A stretch of DNA of 33,128 bases from contig NZ_JABKAV010000038.1 in NCBI RefSeq assembly GCF_013377905.1, positions 1-33,128 of the forward strand. The letters are read 5' to 3'. Below, one piece after another: positions 14,316 through 21,945 of the stretch. The notes below the pieces were generated by a model. The model did not search any database, had not been told where the DNA came from, and saw nothing but the letters and a program-made list of their open reading frames with translations. How positions within the stretch are numbered: position 1 is the first letter of the stretch; each line of letters opens with the position of its first letter. Made by a program: the position numbers and the translations under genes. The stretch is from Hymenobacter terrestris. Its GTDB lineage: Bacteria > Bacteroidota > Bacteroidia > Cytophagales > Hymenobacteraceae.

Positions 14316-16217
14316 TTAATACAGCACCCGAAACTTGATGGTGTGCTCAACTTCGCGCAATGCCTCAATCAGGGCGGGTTCGTACTGCTTGTCCACGTCG
14401 GTAATCACGTAGCCGATGTGCTCGTTGGTTTTCAGGTATTGGCCCAGAATGTTGACCGAATGGGCAGCCAGCACCTGGTTGATTTGGGCCAGCACGCCGG
14501 GCACGTTGTGGTGGATGTGCATGAGCCGGTGGGCGGCCTGCTCGGGCAGCTGAATATTGGGAAAATTGACGCTCTGCTGGGTGTTGCCGGTGTTCACATA
14601 CTGCATCAGCCGCTCGGGCACAAACTCGGCAATGTTGCGCTGGGCCTCGGCCGTGGAGCCCCCGATGTGGGGCGTGAGCAGCACGTTGGGCAGCCCGTTC
14701 AGCTCGCTCTCAAATGGCTCGTCGTTGGTTTTGGGCTCGTGCGGAAACACATCCACCGCCGCCCCGCCCAGGTGGCCCGAGCGCAGGGCGGCGGCCAAAG
14801 CGGGCACATCTACTACCGGGCCGCGGGCGTTGTTGAGGAACAGGGCCCCCGGCTTCATGCGGGCAAATTCTTCGGCCCCAAACAGGTTGGTGTTTTCGGG
14901 GCGGCCGTCTACGTGCAGCGTTACGATGTCGGCCTGAGCCAGCAGCTCGGCCAGGGTGCGGCAGCGAGTGGCGTTGCCCAGCTGTAGCTTCTCGGCAATA
15001 TCAAAGTAGAGCACCTGTAGGCCGATGGCCTCGGCCACCACCGACAGCTGACTGCCGATGTTGCCGTAGCCCACGATGCCCAGCTTCTTGCCCCGCACCT
15101 CAAAGGCTCCCCCCGCCGACTTATCCCACTTGCCGGCGTGCATCAGGGCGTTTTTTTCGGGTACGCGGCGAGCCAGCAGCAGGATTTCGCCCAGTGCCAG
15201 CTCCACCACCGAGCGGGTGTTGCTGAAGGGCGCGTTGAATACGGCTACGCCCTTTTTCAGGCACTCGGTCAGGTCAATCTGGTTGGTGCCGATGCAGAAC
15301 GCGCCGATGCCGATGAGGCGGTTGGCAGCTTCGAGCACCCGGGCTGTTACCTGGGTTTTACTGCGAATACCGAGCAGGCTTACGCCCTCAATTCGCTCCA
15401 CCAGCTCGTCCTCGTCGAGGCCGCCGGGCACCAGCTCCACCTGGTAGCCTTCCTGGCGCAGCAGCTCGGCGGCGCGCGGGTCGGGGTTTTCGAGCAGCAG
15501 GACTTTGATGCGGTTTTTGGGGTAGCTCAGGCTCATGGGTAGCTTGTTCTGGTAGAGAAACTCGTCGAAGGAAGGCAGCACTTTATCGGCTTGGGCCACC
15601 ACGGCGGGGCGGGCCACGTTTTCGGTGAAGGCGTAGAAGCGGTCGGCCAAACCGGCTTCGCGCATCTGGTAGTCGGTGTAGCCGTCGCCGAGCACGTACA
15701 CCGGGCCCGTCAGGTGCAGGCGCCGCAGCTGCTCGATCTTGCCCCCGTCGCGGCTCAGCAAGTTGTCGGGGTCGAAGCCGGTAATGCGGCCGTCGTCGGT
15801 AAACGTGAAGGTGTTGGCCAGCACGAACTCGGGCGCAATGCCAAACTCGCCCACCACCGGCTCAATAAACTCGCGGAAGCCGCTGCTGACGATGTACACC
15901 CGGCCCGGAAACCGCTCAAAAAAGCTTCGGTTGCGCCGGATGCTCTCCGACACCTTGCCTTGCAGCCGCTCCACGAGCAGGCCGATATGCTCGCGGCGGG
16001 CCGGCAGCAGCGCCAGCCGTTGCTTCAACGACTCGGCGAAGTTCAGCTCGCCGCTCATGCCCCGGTCGGTCAGCGCCCGAATCTGCCCCACAATTTTCTC
16101 GCGTTCCGGACTGTTTTCGAGGGCAATATCGGCCAGCTCATCCAATCCTTCTACCTGCGTAAAAGTGCTGTCGAAGTCGATGATGAGGTAGGGTAGGGGC
16201 GTGGGTTGGTCGGCCAT
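14316..16217 (-). CDS. serA: Phosphoserine phosphatase-like HAD domain fused to phosphoglycerate dehydrogenase
   Basis: Fusion protein of 633 residues for serine synthesis. Residues 9-220 form a HAD phosphatase domain with D14-F-D16-S-T, then SSGFREF, then the Mg-binding LGDGYTDYQM; all catalytic blocks are kept. From MSLSYPKNRIKVLLLE (about residue 231) the sequence is a full D-3-phosphoglycerate dehydrogenase: GIVGYGNIGSQL for NAD, LNNARGPVVDV, and LLTPHIGGSTAEAQ with the catalytic histidine. A C-terminal ACT domain follows (HNVPGVLAQINQVLA), probably for serine feedback. The first and last steps of the phosphorylated serine pathway could thus sit on one chain. The HAD activity is inferred. 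The ATG at 16217 is preferred over an upstream alternative start. Confidence 0.93.
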   Translation of the reverse strand: MADQPTPLPYLIIDFDSTFTQVEGLDELADIALENSPEREKIVGQIRALTDRGMSGELNFAESLKQRLALLPARREHIGLLVERLQGKVSESIRRNRSFFERFPGRVYIVSSGFREFIEPVVGEFGIAPEFVLANTFTFTDDGRITGFDPDNLLSRDGGKIEQLRRLHLTGPVYVLGDGYTDYQMREAGLADRFYAFTENVARPAVVAQADKVLPSFDEFLYQNKLPMSLSYPKNRIKVLLLENPDPRAAELLRQEGYQVELVPGGLDEDELVERIEGVSLLGIRSKTQVTARVLEAANRLIGIGAFCIGTNQIDLTECLKKGVAVFNAPFSNTRSVVELALGEILLLARRVPEKNALMHAGKWDKSAGGAFEVRGKKLGIVGYGNIGSQLSVVAEAIGLQVLYFDIAEKLQLGNATRCRTLAELLAQADIVTLHVDGRPENTNLFGAEEFARMKPGALFLNNARGPVVDVPALAAALRSGHLGGAAVDVFPHEPKTNDEPFESELNGLPNVLLTPHIGGSTAEAQRNIAEFVPERLMQYVNTGNTQQSVNFPNIQLPEQAAHRLMHIHHNVPGVLAQINQVLAAHSVNILGQYLKTNEHIGYVITDVDKQYEPALIEALREVEHTIKFRVLY

Positions 16218-16347
16218 AATGGGGTAAGGTAGGTCGCGGAGGCGCAAATGAGGCTATTGTGCCGCCTAAGGCTATTGGGGTGGCGCTTGGCGTTTCCCGT
16301 AGTGGTGCGTAGAGAATGACGCAGAGGCAGCCTGTTACTTTCTTATT

Positions 16348-17058
16348 TCAACTCACCCGCCGAGCCGTGCTGGCGGGCAGCCAGGAATCGTGCTGGCAGT
16401 TGGGGCAGCGGGCAGCGGTGGCTTCGGCCAGCTCGCGCACTTGGCCGCAGTCGGCGCAGGCGTGGGGGCCGGCCGCGGTGGTTGTGGGCTGGGCTTCGCG
16501 GAGCCGCTCGGGCCAGATGGGCAGACCGGGCCGCGTGTCGGCGTCCTCGAAGAAAAATATGCTGAATTCGCCGGTAGCCTCTACGTAGACCCGGCGCACC
16601 TGCCCCAGGTGCTCCACCTGCAGCTCCCGCAGCTCCCCGAACAACTCTTTCAGCGTCAGGTTCTGGTGTTTGAAGTTTTGCTGGTTGATGACGCCGTCCT
16701 CGATCAGCAGCACCGGCTCGCCCTCCAGCCAGTCGGAAAAGCGCGGGTACCACTCGGTGAGGCGGTTGAAGAGCACGTAGAGTCCCGATACCATTCCGAA
16801 CACGACTACCGTGGGCAGCAAGGGCGTATCGTCGTAAAGCATGGCGTCGCCAGCGGCCGAGCCCAGGCCCAGGATAATGCTGAGCTCGAAAATGGACAGC
16901 TGCCGCACCCCGCGCCGCCCCATCACCCGCAGCGCCCCCAGAATCAGCAGGTACATCACGCCGCAGCGGAAGGCAATTTCGAGCAGGAAAACCCACGTCG
17001 TGTCATCCGCCCACAAAATGCGGTGCCAGTCGAACGGAATTACAGGCGGCTGATCCAT
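16348..17058 (-). CDS. DUF421 (YetF-like) membrane protein with zinc-ribbon-like tail
   Basis: Membrane protein of 236 residues. Hydrophobic helices occupy about residues 23-45 and 75-100, followed by the conserved cytoplasmic DUF421 region (WLEGEPVLLIEDGVINQQNF, then LTLKELFGELRELQVEHL and VYVEATGEFSIFFF). This matches YetF-type proteins, whose role is poorly known. The last 50 residues are unusual: CADCG and CPNCQ, separated by 11 residues, form a CxxC...CxxC pair suggestive of a zinc ribbon. The ATG is at 17058. The tail is not part of the standard domain as I know it. Confidence 0.85.
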   Translation of the reverse strand: MDQPPVIPFDWHRILWADDTTWVFLLEIAFRCGVMYLLILGALRVMGRRGVRQLSIFELSIILGLGSAAGDAMLYDDTPLLPTVVVFGMVSGLYVLFNRLTEWYPRFSDWLEGEPVLLIEDGVINQQNFKHQNLTLKELFGELRELQVEHLGQVRRVYVEATGEFSIFFFEDADTRPGLPIWPERLREAQPTTTAAGPHACADCGQVRELAEATAARCPNCQHDSWLPASTARRVS

Positions 17059-17104
17059 TTGCAGGGCGCTTGGTATATGTTTGGTTGATAATTGTCAGCT
17101 ACAA

Positions 17105-17116
17105 GGTCAGCTGACC
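17105..17116. repeat. Perfect 12-base palindrome GGTCAGCTGACC
   Basis: GGTCAGCTGACC reads the same on both strands and lies 47 bases upstream of the DUF421 start. It could be an operator for that gene, but no regulator is linked to it. Confidence 0.4.
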
Positions 17117-17282
17117 AGGAAGAACGTCATTCAGCGCATGCTGCGCCTAAAGCAGGGACGAACAATCTCTTCAGGAGCTAACCGAAGTTGCGGAGGGCGA
17201 CGTAGGGTCGGGGCTGGTCCGCGTCCGCCGTCAGAATAACGCGTTGAACGACTGTTCGCATGCCCCGCACAGCATGTACCAG

Positions 17283-17396
17283 TGGCGGGCGGGGGGGCGC
17301 CCCCCCCCCCCCCCCCCCGCATAAAAGGGGACTCTTGGGGGGGGGGGGGGGGCGGGGCCCCGGGGGGGGGGGGGGACCCCACCCCCGCCCCTACAG
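17283..17396. repeat. GC-rich repeat, family 2, copy with long G and C runs
   Basis: Contains 19 C in a row (17300-17318), 16 G (17337-17352) and 14 G (17362-17375). It opens with GGCGGGCGGGGGGGCGC and ends CCCGCCCCTAC, which is the inverted form of the GTAGGGG end seen at 21789 and 32017. Confidence 0.7.
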
Positions 17397-17441
17397 CGTG
17401 TCGATAGGCTTGCGTCCCAACGCCACCCCAATCCGCTTCCG

Positions 17442-17449
17442 TATCTTTA
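17442..17449 (+). promoter_or_regulatory. Putative -7 element TATCTTTA before kbl
   Basis: TATCTTTA matches the Bacteroidota -7 motif except at the last base and lies 31 bases before the kbl ATG. Confidence 0.45.
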
Positions 17450-17480
17450 CAGCCACTCATTCATTCTACCATCTCACCGC

Positions 17481-18677
17481 ATGTATACTACTCTTCAGCC
17501 CGATCTTCAGCAGCAGCTCCAGGAAATTAAAGACGCCGGCCTTTACAAGCAGGAGCGCGTAATTACCTCACCCCAGGGTGCCGAAATCGATACCCGCGAA
17601 GCCGACGACGTGCTCAACTTCTGCGCCAACAACTACCTAGGCCTGTCGTCGCATCCGGCTGTGATTGAGGCTGCCAAGCAGACCATCGATTCGCATGGCT
17701 ACGGCCTGTCGTCGGTGCGCTTTATCTGCGGCACTCAGGATATCCATAAGCAGCTCGAAGCCAAACTGGCCGAGTTTCTGGGTACCGAAGACACGATTCT
17801 GTACGCGGCGGCCTTCGACGCCAACGGCGGCGTGTTCGAGCCGTTGTTCAACGAGCAGGACGCTATCATTTCCGATGCCCTCAACCACGCCTCCATTATC
17901 GATGGCGTGCGCCTGTGCAAGGCCCAGCGCTACCGCTACGTCCACAACGACATGGCCGACCTGGAAAAGCAACTCCAGGACGCTGTAGCCAAAGGCAGCC
18001 GCCACCGCATTATCGTCACCGATGGCTCGTTCTCGATGGACGGCACCATTGCCCAGCTCGATAAAATCTGCGACCTGGCCGACAAGTATGAGGCGCTGGT
18101 GATGGTAGACGAGTGCCACAGCACCGGCTTTTTGGGCAAAACCGGCCGCGGCGCCCACGAAATGCGGGGCGTAATGGGCCGCGTCGACATCATCACCGGC
18201 ACGCTGGGCAAGGCCTTAGGCGGCGCCATGGGCGGCTTTACCACCGGCCGCAAAGAAATCATCGAGATGCTGCGTCAGCGTAGCCGCCCCTACCTGTTCA
18301 GTAACACGCTGGCCCCGGCCATTGTGGGCGCCAGCTTGCGCGTGCTGGAGCTGCTCACTGAAAGCACCGCCTTACGCGACCAGTTGGAGGAGAACACTAA
18401 GTACTTCCGCGAGCAGATGACGGCCGCTGGCTTCGATATCAAACCCGGCGAGCACCCCATTGTACCCGTAATGCTGTATGACGCCAAGCTGAGCCAGGAA
18501 TTCGCGGCCAAAATGCTGGAAAACGGCATTTACGTGATAGGCTTCTACTTCCCGGTAGTACCCAAGGGCCAGGCCCGCATCCGGGTGCAGCTAAGCGCCG
18601 CCCACACCCGCGCCCAGCTCGACCAGGCCATTGCCGCCTTTATTAAGGTGGGTAAGGAACTGGGGGTTATCAAGTAG
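17481..18677 (+). CDS. kbl: Glycine C-acetyltransferase (2-amino-3-ketobutyrate CoA ligase)
   Basis: PLP enzyme that cleaves 2-amino-3-ketobutyrate with CoA to glycine and acetyl-CoA in threonine breakdown. The 398-residue protein matches the family over its full length. [14 protein letters not shown] and [15 protein letters not shown] are near the N-terminus, [16 protein letters not shown] at about 210-225, and the PLP lysine K244 in [15 protein letters not shown]. The C-terminal [16 protein letters not shown] is also typical. No tdh gene is adjacent, so it is not in the usual tdh-kbl operon. It ends at a strong terminator. Confidence 0.95.
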   Translation: MYTTLQPDLQQQLQEIKDAGLYKQERVITSPQGAEIDTREADDVLNFCANNYLGLSSHPAVIEAAKQTIDSHGYGLSSVRFICGTQDIHKQLEAKLAEFLGTEDTILYAAAFDANGGVFEPLFNEQDAIISDALNHASIIDGVRLCKAQRYRYVHNDMADLEKQLQDAVAKGSRHRIIVTDGSFSMDGTIAQLDKICDLADKYEALVMVDECHSTGFLGKTGRGAHEMRGVMGRVDIITGTLGKALGGAMGGFTTGRKEIIEMLRQRSRPYLFSNTLAPAIVGASLRVLELLTESTALRDQLEENTKYFREQMTAAGFDIKPGEHPIVPVMLYDAKLSQEFAAKMLENGIYVIGFYFPVVPKGQARIRVQLSAAHTRAQLDQAIAAFIKVGKELGVIK

Positions 18678-18700
18678 GTCCGGGCACTACCCGGCTCGTT

Positions 18701-18751
18701 AAAAAGCCAGCGGGCTTATCGGCTATCAGCCGGTGGGCCCGCTGGCTTTTT
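18701..18751. terminator. Strong terminator after kbl
   Basis: AAAAAGCCAGCGGGC (18701-18715) pairs perfectly with GCCCGCTGGCTTTTT (18737-18751). The A and T runs make it work in both directions; a small inner hairpin lies in the loop. Confidence 0.92.
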
Positions 18752-18834
18752 AGCTGCTATGCCGGGCAATAATAGTAAGGCGGATGAATGGTACATTTAG
18801 ACAAGTCAACCGCCCTCTGCCCGCCTGCCCCGCT

Positions 18835-19260
18835 ATGGAAACCCTGCTTGAAACCCCGCGCCTCGTTATCAGCTACGATGAGGCCAACGACTGGCTGCAC
18901 TTGCTCTGGCGGGGTGCCCACAACCCCAGCGACGAAAAGACCTGCATTATGGAAGTGCTGGAGAAAATCCGGCTCACGCAGGCCACCCGGGTGCTCAACG
19001 ACTCCACGCTCGACGAGGATGGCTGGAGCGAACTGACGTATTGGATTGCCAATGATTTCATGCCGCAGGTGGCCGATGCCGGCATAGTGGCGGCAGCCTG
19101 GGTGATGCCCGATAACCTGCAGGCCCGCATCGATGTGCACAACGTGCTGGTCCATGTCAGCCGTCCGCTCATCGATACCTTTATGGATGCGGAAGCCGCC
19201 TACAAATGGCTGAAAACAGGGCCGGCCGCGCCGCGCCGTGTTTCCGGAGAGCCGAAATAA
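18835..19260 (+). CDS. Hypothetical small alpha/beta protein (STAS/SpoIIAA-like)
   Basis: Soluble protein of 141 residues with no signal peptide. Alternating strands and helices (RLVISYDEANDWLHLLWRG, TRVLNDSTLDEDGW, GIVAAAWVMPDN) ending in FMDAEAAYKWLK resemble the small STAS/SpoIIAA-type proteins seen in Bacteroidota; this is a fold-level guess, not a firm family call. I chose ATG 18835 because TACATTTA at 18792-18799 looks like a -7 element, which would lie inside the gene if the upstream ATG at 18784 were used. It is convergent with cdaA. Confidence 0.7.
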   Translation: METLLETPRLVISYDEANDWLHLLWRGAHNPSDEKTCIMEVLEKIRLTQATRVLNDSTLDEDGWSELTYWIANDFMPQVADAGIVAAAWVMPDNLQARIDVHNVLVHVSRPLIDTFMDAEAAYKWLKTGPAAPRRVSGEPK

Positions 19261-19305
19261 TAGCACCTCACGAGGGCAGAACCTGCGTTTTTCAGAACTG
19301 GGTCG

Positions 19306-20151
19306 TTACGCCGCTGCTACGTCGGCAGCAGTGGTTGCCGAGGGCGTAGCAGGGCGGGCTTCGGCATCGAAGAGCAGCTCGTTGAGCCGGGCACGCAGGT
19401 CGGAACCCGACAGGTTGCGGAACACCTCGCCGCCGCGCACCAGCGAAATCTGGCCCGTTTCCTCGCTCACCACCAGCACCACGGCGTCGGTTACCTCCGT
19501 CAGGCCGATGGCGGCGCGGTGGCGCAGGCCCATGGAGGCGGGCACATCGGGGTTTTCGCTTACCGGCAGAATGCAGCGGGCCGCCTTGATACGACCGTTG
19601 GAGATGATAACGGCGCCATCGTGCAAGGGGCTGGTTTTGTTGAAAATGCTGAGCAAGAGACGCTTACTAACAGCCGCATCGAGCAGGTCGCCCGAATCGG
19701 CGAAAAACTTGAGGTCGGATGCTAGGCCAAAGGCAATCAGGGCCCCTGTTTCTTTGCCAGCCAGGCTTTTGGCCGCCTCAATGAAGGGTGTCACGTTCAT
19801 GCGGTTGGTTCCGGCTTCGCGCCGCCACGGAAACATGCGCAGCCGGCTGCCAAACGAAGTCGCTTTGCCCACACTGAGCAGAAACCGCCGAATTTCCTGC
19901 TGAAACAGAATGATGCCGGCCAGCACCCCCACGCTCATAAACTGCCCCAGAATGCTGGTGAGCAGCTCCATGCCAGCCGCCTTCACTACCAAGTAAAATA
20001 GGTAGAGCGACATAAAGCCCAGAAAAACCTTGAGCGCAACGCTGCCCCTGAGCAGCTTATAAAGCTGATAAAACAGCGTCGTGACCAGCAGGACGTCCAC
20101 GACGTCAATCCAGCCGATGCTCAGGAAGCCAACGGAGAAGGAGCCAATCAC
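19306..20151 (-). CDS. cdaA: Diadenylate cyclase
   Basis: Membrane-bound enzyme making cyclic di-AMP from two ATP, of the CdaA/DacA type. The 281-residue protein has N-terminal hydrophobic helices (IDVVDVLLVTTLFYQLYKLL, then VFLGFMSLYLFYLVV and VGVLAGIILF). The DAC domain follows, with the signature SPLHDGAVII (D near residue 177) and GLRHRAAIGLTE (RHR near 210). Both catalytic motifs are intact. It begins with GTG at 20151, overlapping the folP stop by four bases (GTGA), so the two are translationally coupled. This folP-cdaA order is a recurrent arrangement in Bacteroidota. c-di-AMP usually controls potassium and osmotic balance; no target gene is visible here. Confidence 0.94.
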   Translation of the reverse strand: MIGSFSVGFLSIGWIDVVDVLLVTTLFYQLYKLLRGSVALKVFLGFMSLYLFYLVVKAAGMELLTSILGQFMSVGVLAGIILFQQEIRRFLLSVGKATSFGSRLRMFPWRREAGTNRMNVTPFIEAAKSLAGKETGALIAFGLASDLKFFADSGDLLDAAVSKRLLLSIFNKTSPLHDGAVIISNGRIKAARCILPVSENPDVPASMGLRHRAAIGLTEVTDAVVLVVSEETGQISLVRGGEVFRNLSGSDLRARLNELLFDAEARPATPSATTAADVAAA

Positions 20152-21029
20152 GGGGAAATTGGGGTAGGGGTGGGCAGAAAGGTATTCGACACGAGTTGAA
20201 TAGTTTGTACGGCTTCGGCCACGTCATGAACGCGCAGCAGCCGGGCCCCGCCGCGCAGGGCCAGCGTATTGAGGGCAATAGTGCCGGCTAAGGCGGCTTC
20301 GGGCTGTAGCCCTAGCGGTTTGTACACCATGCTTTTGCGCGAGAGGCCCGCCAGTATCGGTAGATTCAACAGGTTTAATTCGGGTAGCCGCCGCAGCAGC
20401 TCGTGGCTTTGGGCCGGCGTTTTGGCAAACCCGAAACCGGGGTCGAGTACTACGTCGGTTACGCCGTGGGTACGCAAAACGGCCAGCTTATCGCGAAAAT
20501 AACGAATCAGCTCCAGCACTAGGTCGCCTTCGTAGTGGGTGTGCTGAGTCATAGTCTGGGGCGTGCCGCGCAGGTGCATCAGGATGTAGGGTACGCCCAG
20601 GCGGCCGGCGGTGGGCAGCATGTCGGCGTCGAGGGTGCCGCCGCTGATGTCGTTGAGAATGTCGGCGCCGGCGGCTACCGCTTCAACGGCCACTGCCGCC
20701 CGGAACGTATCAACCGACAGAAACGCCTCGGGAAATGCGCGCCGCACGGCCTCAAGAGCCGGCAGCAGGCGCCGCTTTTCTTCGTCCACTGAAATGTCTT
20801 CGGCTCCGGGGCGAGAGGAGTAGCTGCCCAAATCGAGCACGGCGGCGCCGGCCGTCAGCATAGCTTCGGCCCGGCGCAGCAGGTCGGTTTCGGAAGCCAC
20901 GCGGCTGCCTTCGTAGAACGAGTCGGGCGTCATGTTAAGGATGCCCATCACCCGCGGGTGGCGCAAATCGAGCACCCGCCCACCGGGGCAGCGCAGGGTT
21001 TGGGCCGGCGAAAAGCACATATCTTGCAT
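20148..21029 (-). CDS. folP: Dihydropteroate synthase
   Basis: Folate pathway enzyme joining 4-aminobenzoate to dihydropterin pyrophosphate. Signature blocks are present: VMGILNMTPDSFYEGSR, LDLGSYSSRPGAEDIS, and NDISGG further on. Length (293 residues) is normal. The frame is open upstream to 21098, but that part is translated from the palindromic repeat at 21061-21184, so the ATG at 21029 (or 21020, giving MCFSP) is the real start. It overlaps cdaA by four bases and is divergent from the DUF1599 gene, with the repeat between them. Confidence 0.93.
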   Translation of the reverse strand: MQDMCFSPAQTLRCPGGRVLDLRHPRVMGILNMTPDSFYEGSRVASETDLLRRAEAMLTAGAAVLDLGSYSSRPGAEDISVDEEKRRLLPALEAVRRAFPEAFLSVDTFRAAVAVEAVAAGADILNDISGGTLDADMLPTAGRLGVPYILMHLRGTPQTMTQHTHYEGDLVLELIRYFRDKLAVLRTHGVTDVVLDPGFGFAKTPAQSHELLRRLPELNLLNLPILAGLSRKSMVYKPLGLQPEAALAGTIALNTLALRGGARLLRVHDVAEAVQTIQLVSNTFLPTPTPISP

Positions 21030-21060
21030 AGAATTGGGGGCAGAACGAGGGATAAAAAGG

Positions 21061-21184
21061 GCTGTCATGCTGAGCGCAGCAGAGCCAAGTCGAAGCATCT
21101 CTACCGCAGGGCTAATTCTGGCGTTGGGTCTACCACTGCGGTAGAGATGCTTCGACTTCGCTCTGCTGCGCTCAGCATGACAGC
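21061..21184. repeat. Dispersed palindromic repeat, family 1, copy B
   Basis: Longest copy in the window. Arms 21061-21109 and 21136-21184 are near-perfect inverted repeats of 49 bases starting GCTGTCATGCTGAGCGCAGC. Compared with copies A and C the arms carry an extra AGAGCCAAGT block. It fills the gap between divergent folP and the DUF1599 gene. Confidence 0.92.
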
Positions 21185-21237
21185 TTCTAGTAAAATCCCA
21201 TTAATCCAGACCCCAGCAACAAAATAGCCGCAAAAAC

Positions 21238-21783
21238 TTGGAGAATCAAACTCAGCAGCAATACGACCAGGTGATTGCGCAGTGCCGGACGTTGTTTCTG
21301 GCCAAAACCCACGACTACGGAACCGCCTGGCGTATCCTGCGCCTGCCCAGCATCACCGACCAGTTGTATATAAAGGCCCAGCGCATCCGCAGCATTCAGG
21401 AAAAAGGCACCCAGCTGGTGGCCGACGGCGTGGAGGATGAGTTCGTAGCCATCGTTAACTACTGCGTGATTGCCCTGATGCAGCAGGGGCTGCCGGCCGA
21501 CGCGCCCCTCGACTTGGAGGCCGCCGCCGTGGCCCGCGCCTACGACGAGCAGGTAGCGGAAAACCGGCTGCTGCTGTTCGCCAAAAACCACGACTACGGC
21601 GAAGCCTGGCGGCAGATGCGCGTCGAAAGCATCACCGACATCATCCTCATGAAATTGCACCGCACCAAGCAGATTGAGGACCTGGGCGGCCAGACTAAAG
21701 TATCGGAAGGGGTGGAGGCGAACTACCGCGACATGCTGAACTACGCCGTGTTCGTGCTCATTAAAATGGGTTTCGGAGATTGA
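21238..21783 (+). CDS. DUF1599 protein, tandem duplicated
   Basis: Soluble protein of 181 residues made of two copies of the same unit. FLAKTHDYGTAWRILR (HDYG at 25-28) recurs as LFAKNHDYGEAWRQMR (HDYG at 118-121), and each is followed by SITD, an R/K helix, a VxxGVE motif and an NYxV helix. This is the DUF1599 (nucleotide modification associated) fold; I know no demonstrated activity. The only reasonable start is TTG at 21238, which gives MENQTQQQYDQ, close to family starts; no ATG is available. It is followed by a GC-rich repeat and a DoxX-family gene, a neighbourhood common in Bacteroidota. Confidence 0.87.
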   Translation: MENQTQQQYDQVIAQCRTLFLAKTHDYGTAWRILRLPSITDQLYIKAQRIRSIQEKGTQLVADGVEDEFVAIVNYCVIALMQQGLPADAPLDLEAAAVARAYDEQVAENRLLLFAKNHDYGEAWRQMRVESITDIILMKLHRTKQIEDLGGQTKVSEGVEANYRDMLNYAVFVLIKMGFGD

Positions 21784-21788
21784 ACGAA

Positions 21789-21889
21789 GTAGGGGCGGGG
21801 CTTGTCCCTGGCCGCCGCCTGAACGAAGTTGGTGAACGAAACCGGGCGTGGCCGTCTGAGCGGCGGGCGCGGGCAAGCCCCCCCCCTAC
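21789..21889. repeat. GC-rich repeat with terminal inverted repeats, family 2
   Basis: GTAGGGGCGGGGCTTGTCCC at the left end matches the inverse of GGGCAAGCCCCCCCCCTAC at the right end. The inner part is not symmetric. It begins five bases after the DUF1599 stop. Ends and core match the more G/C-run-rich stretches at 17283 and 32017. Confidence 0.75.
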
Positions 21890-21945
21890 GCAAACCCCAA
21901 TCTAAGCCGCATCTTTGCGGACTTCCCTGACCCCAACATCCCATC

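Larger units (their letters stand above)
17059..17480. other. Non-coding gap with G/C homopolymers
   Basis: No gene is supported. The gap holds a perfect 12-base palindrome, a possible decayed copy of repeat family 1 near 17119, a family 2 GC-rich repeat, and the promoter region of kbl. Confidence 0.6.

Noticed and set aside
17119..17170. Possible fourth copy of the family 1 palindromic repeat
   Set aside because: Only GAACGTCATT and a few following bases agree; no matching second arm is present, so it may be a decayed copy or chance.
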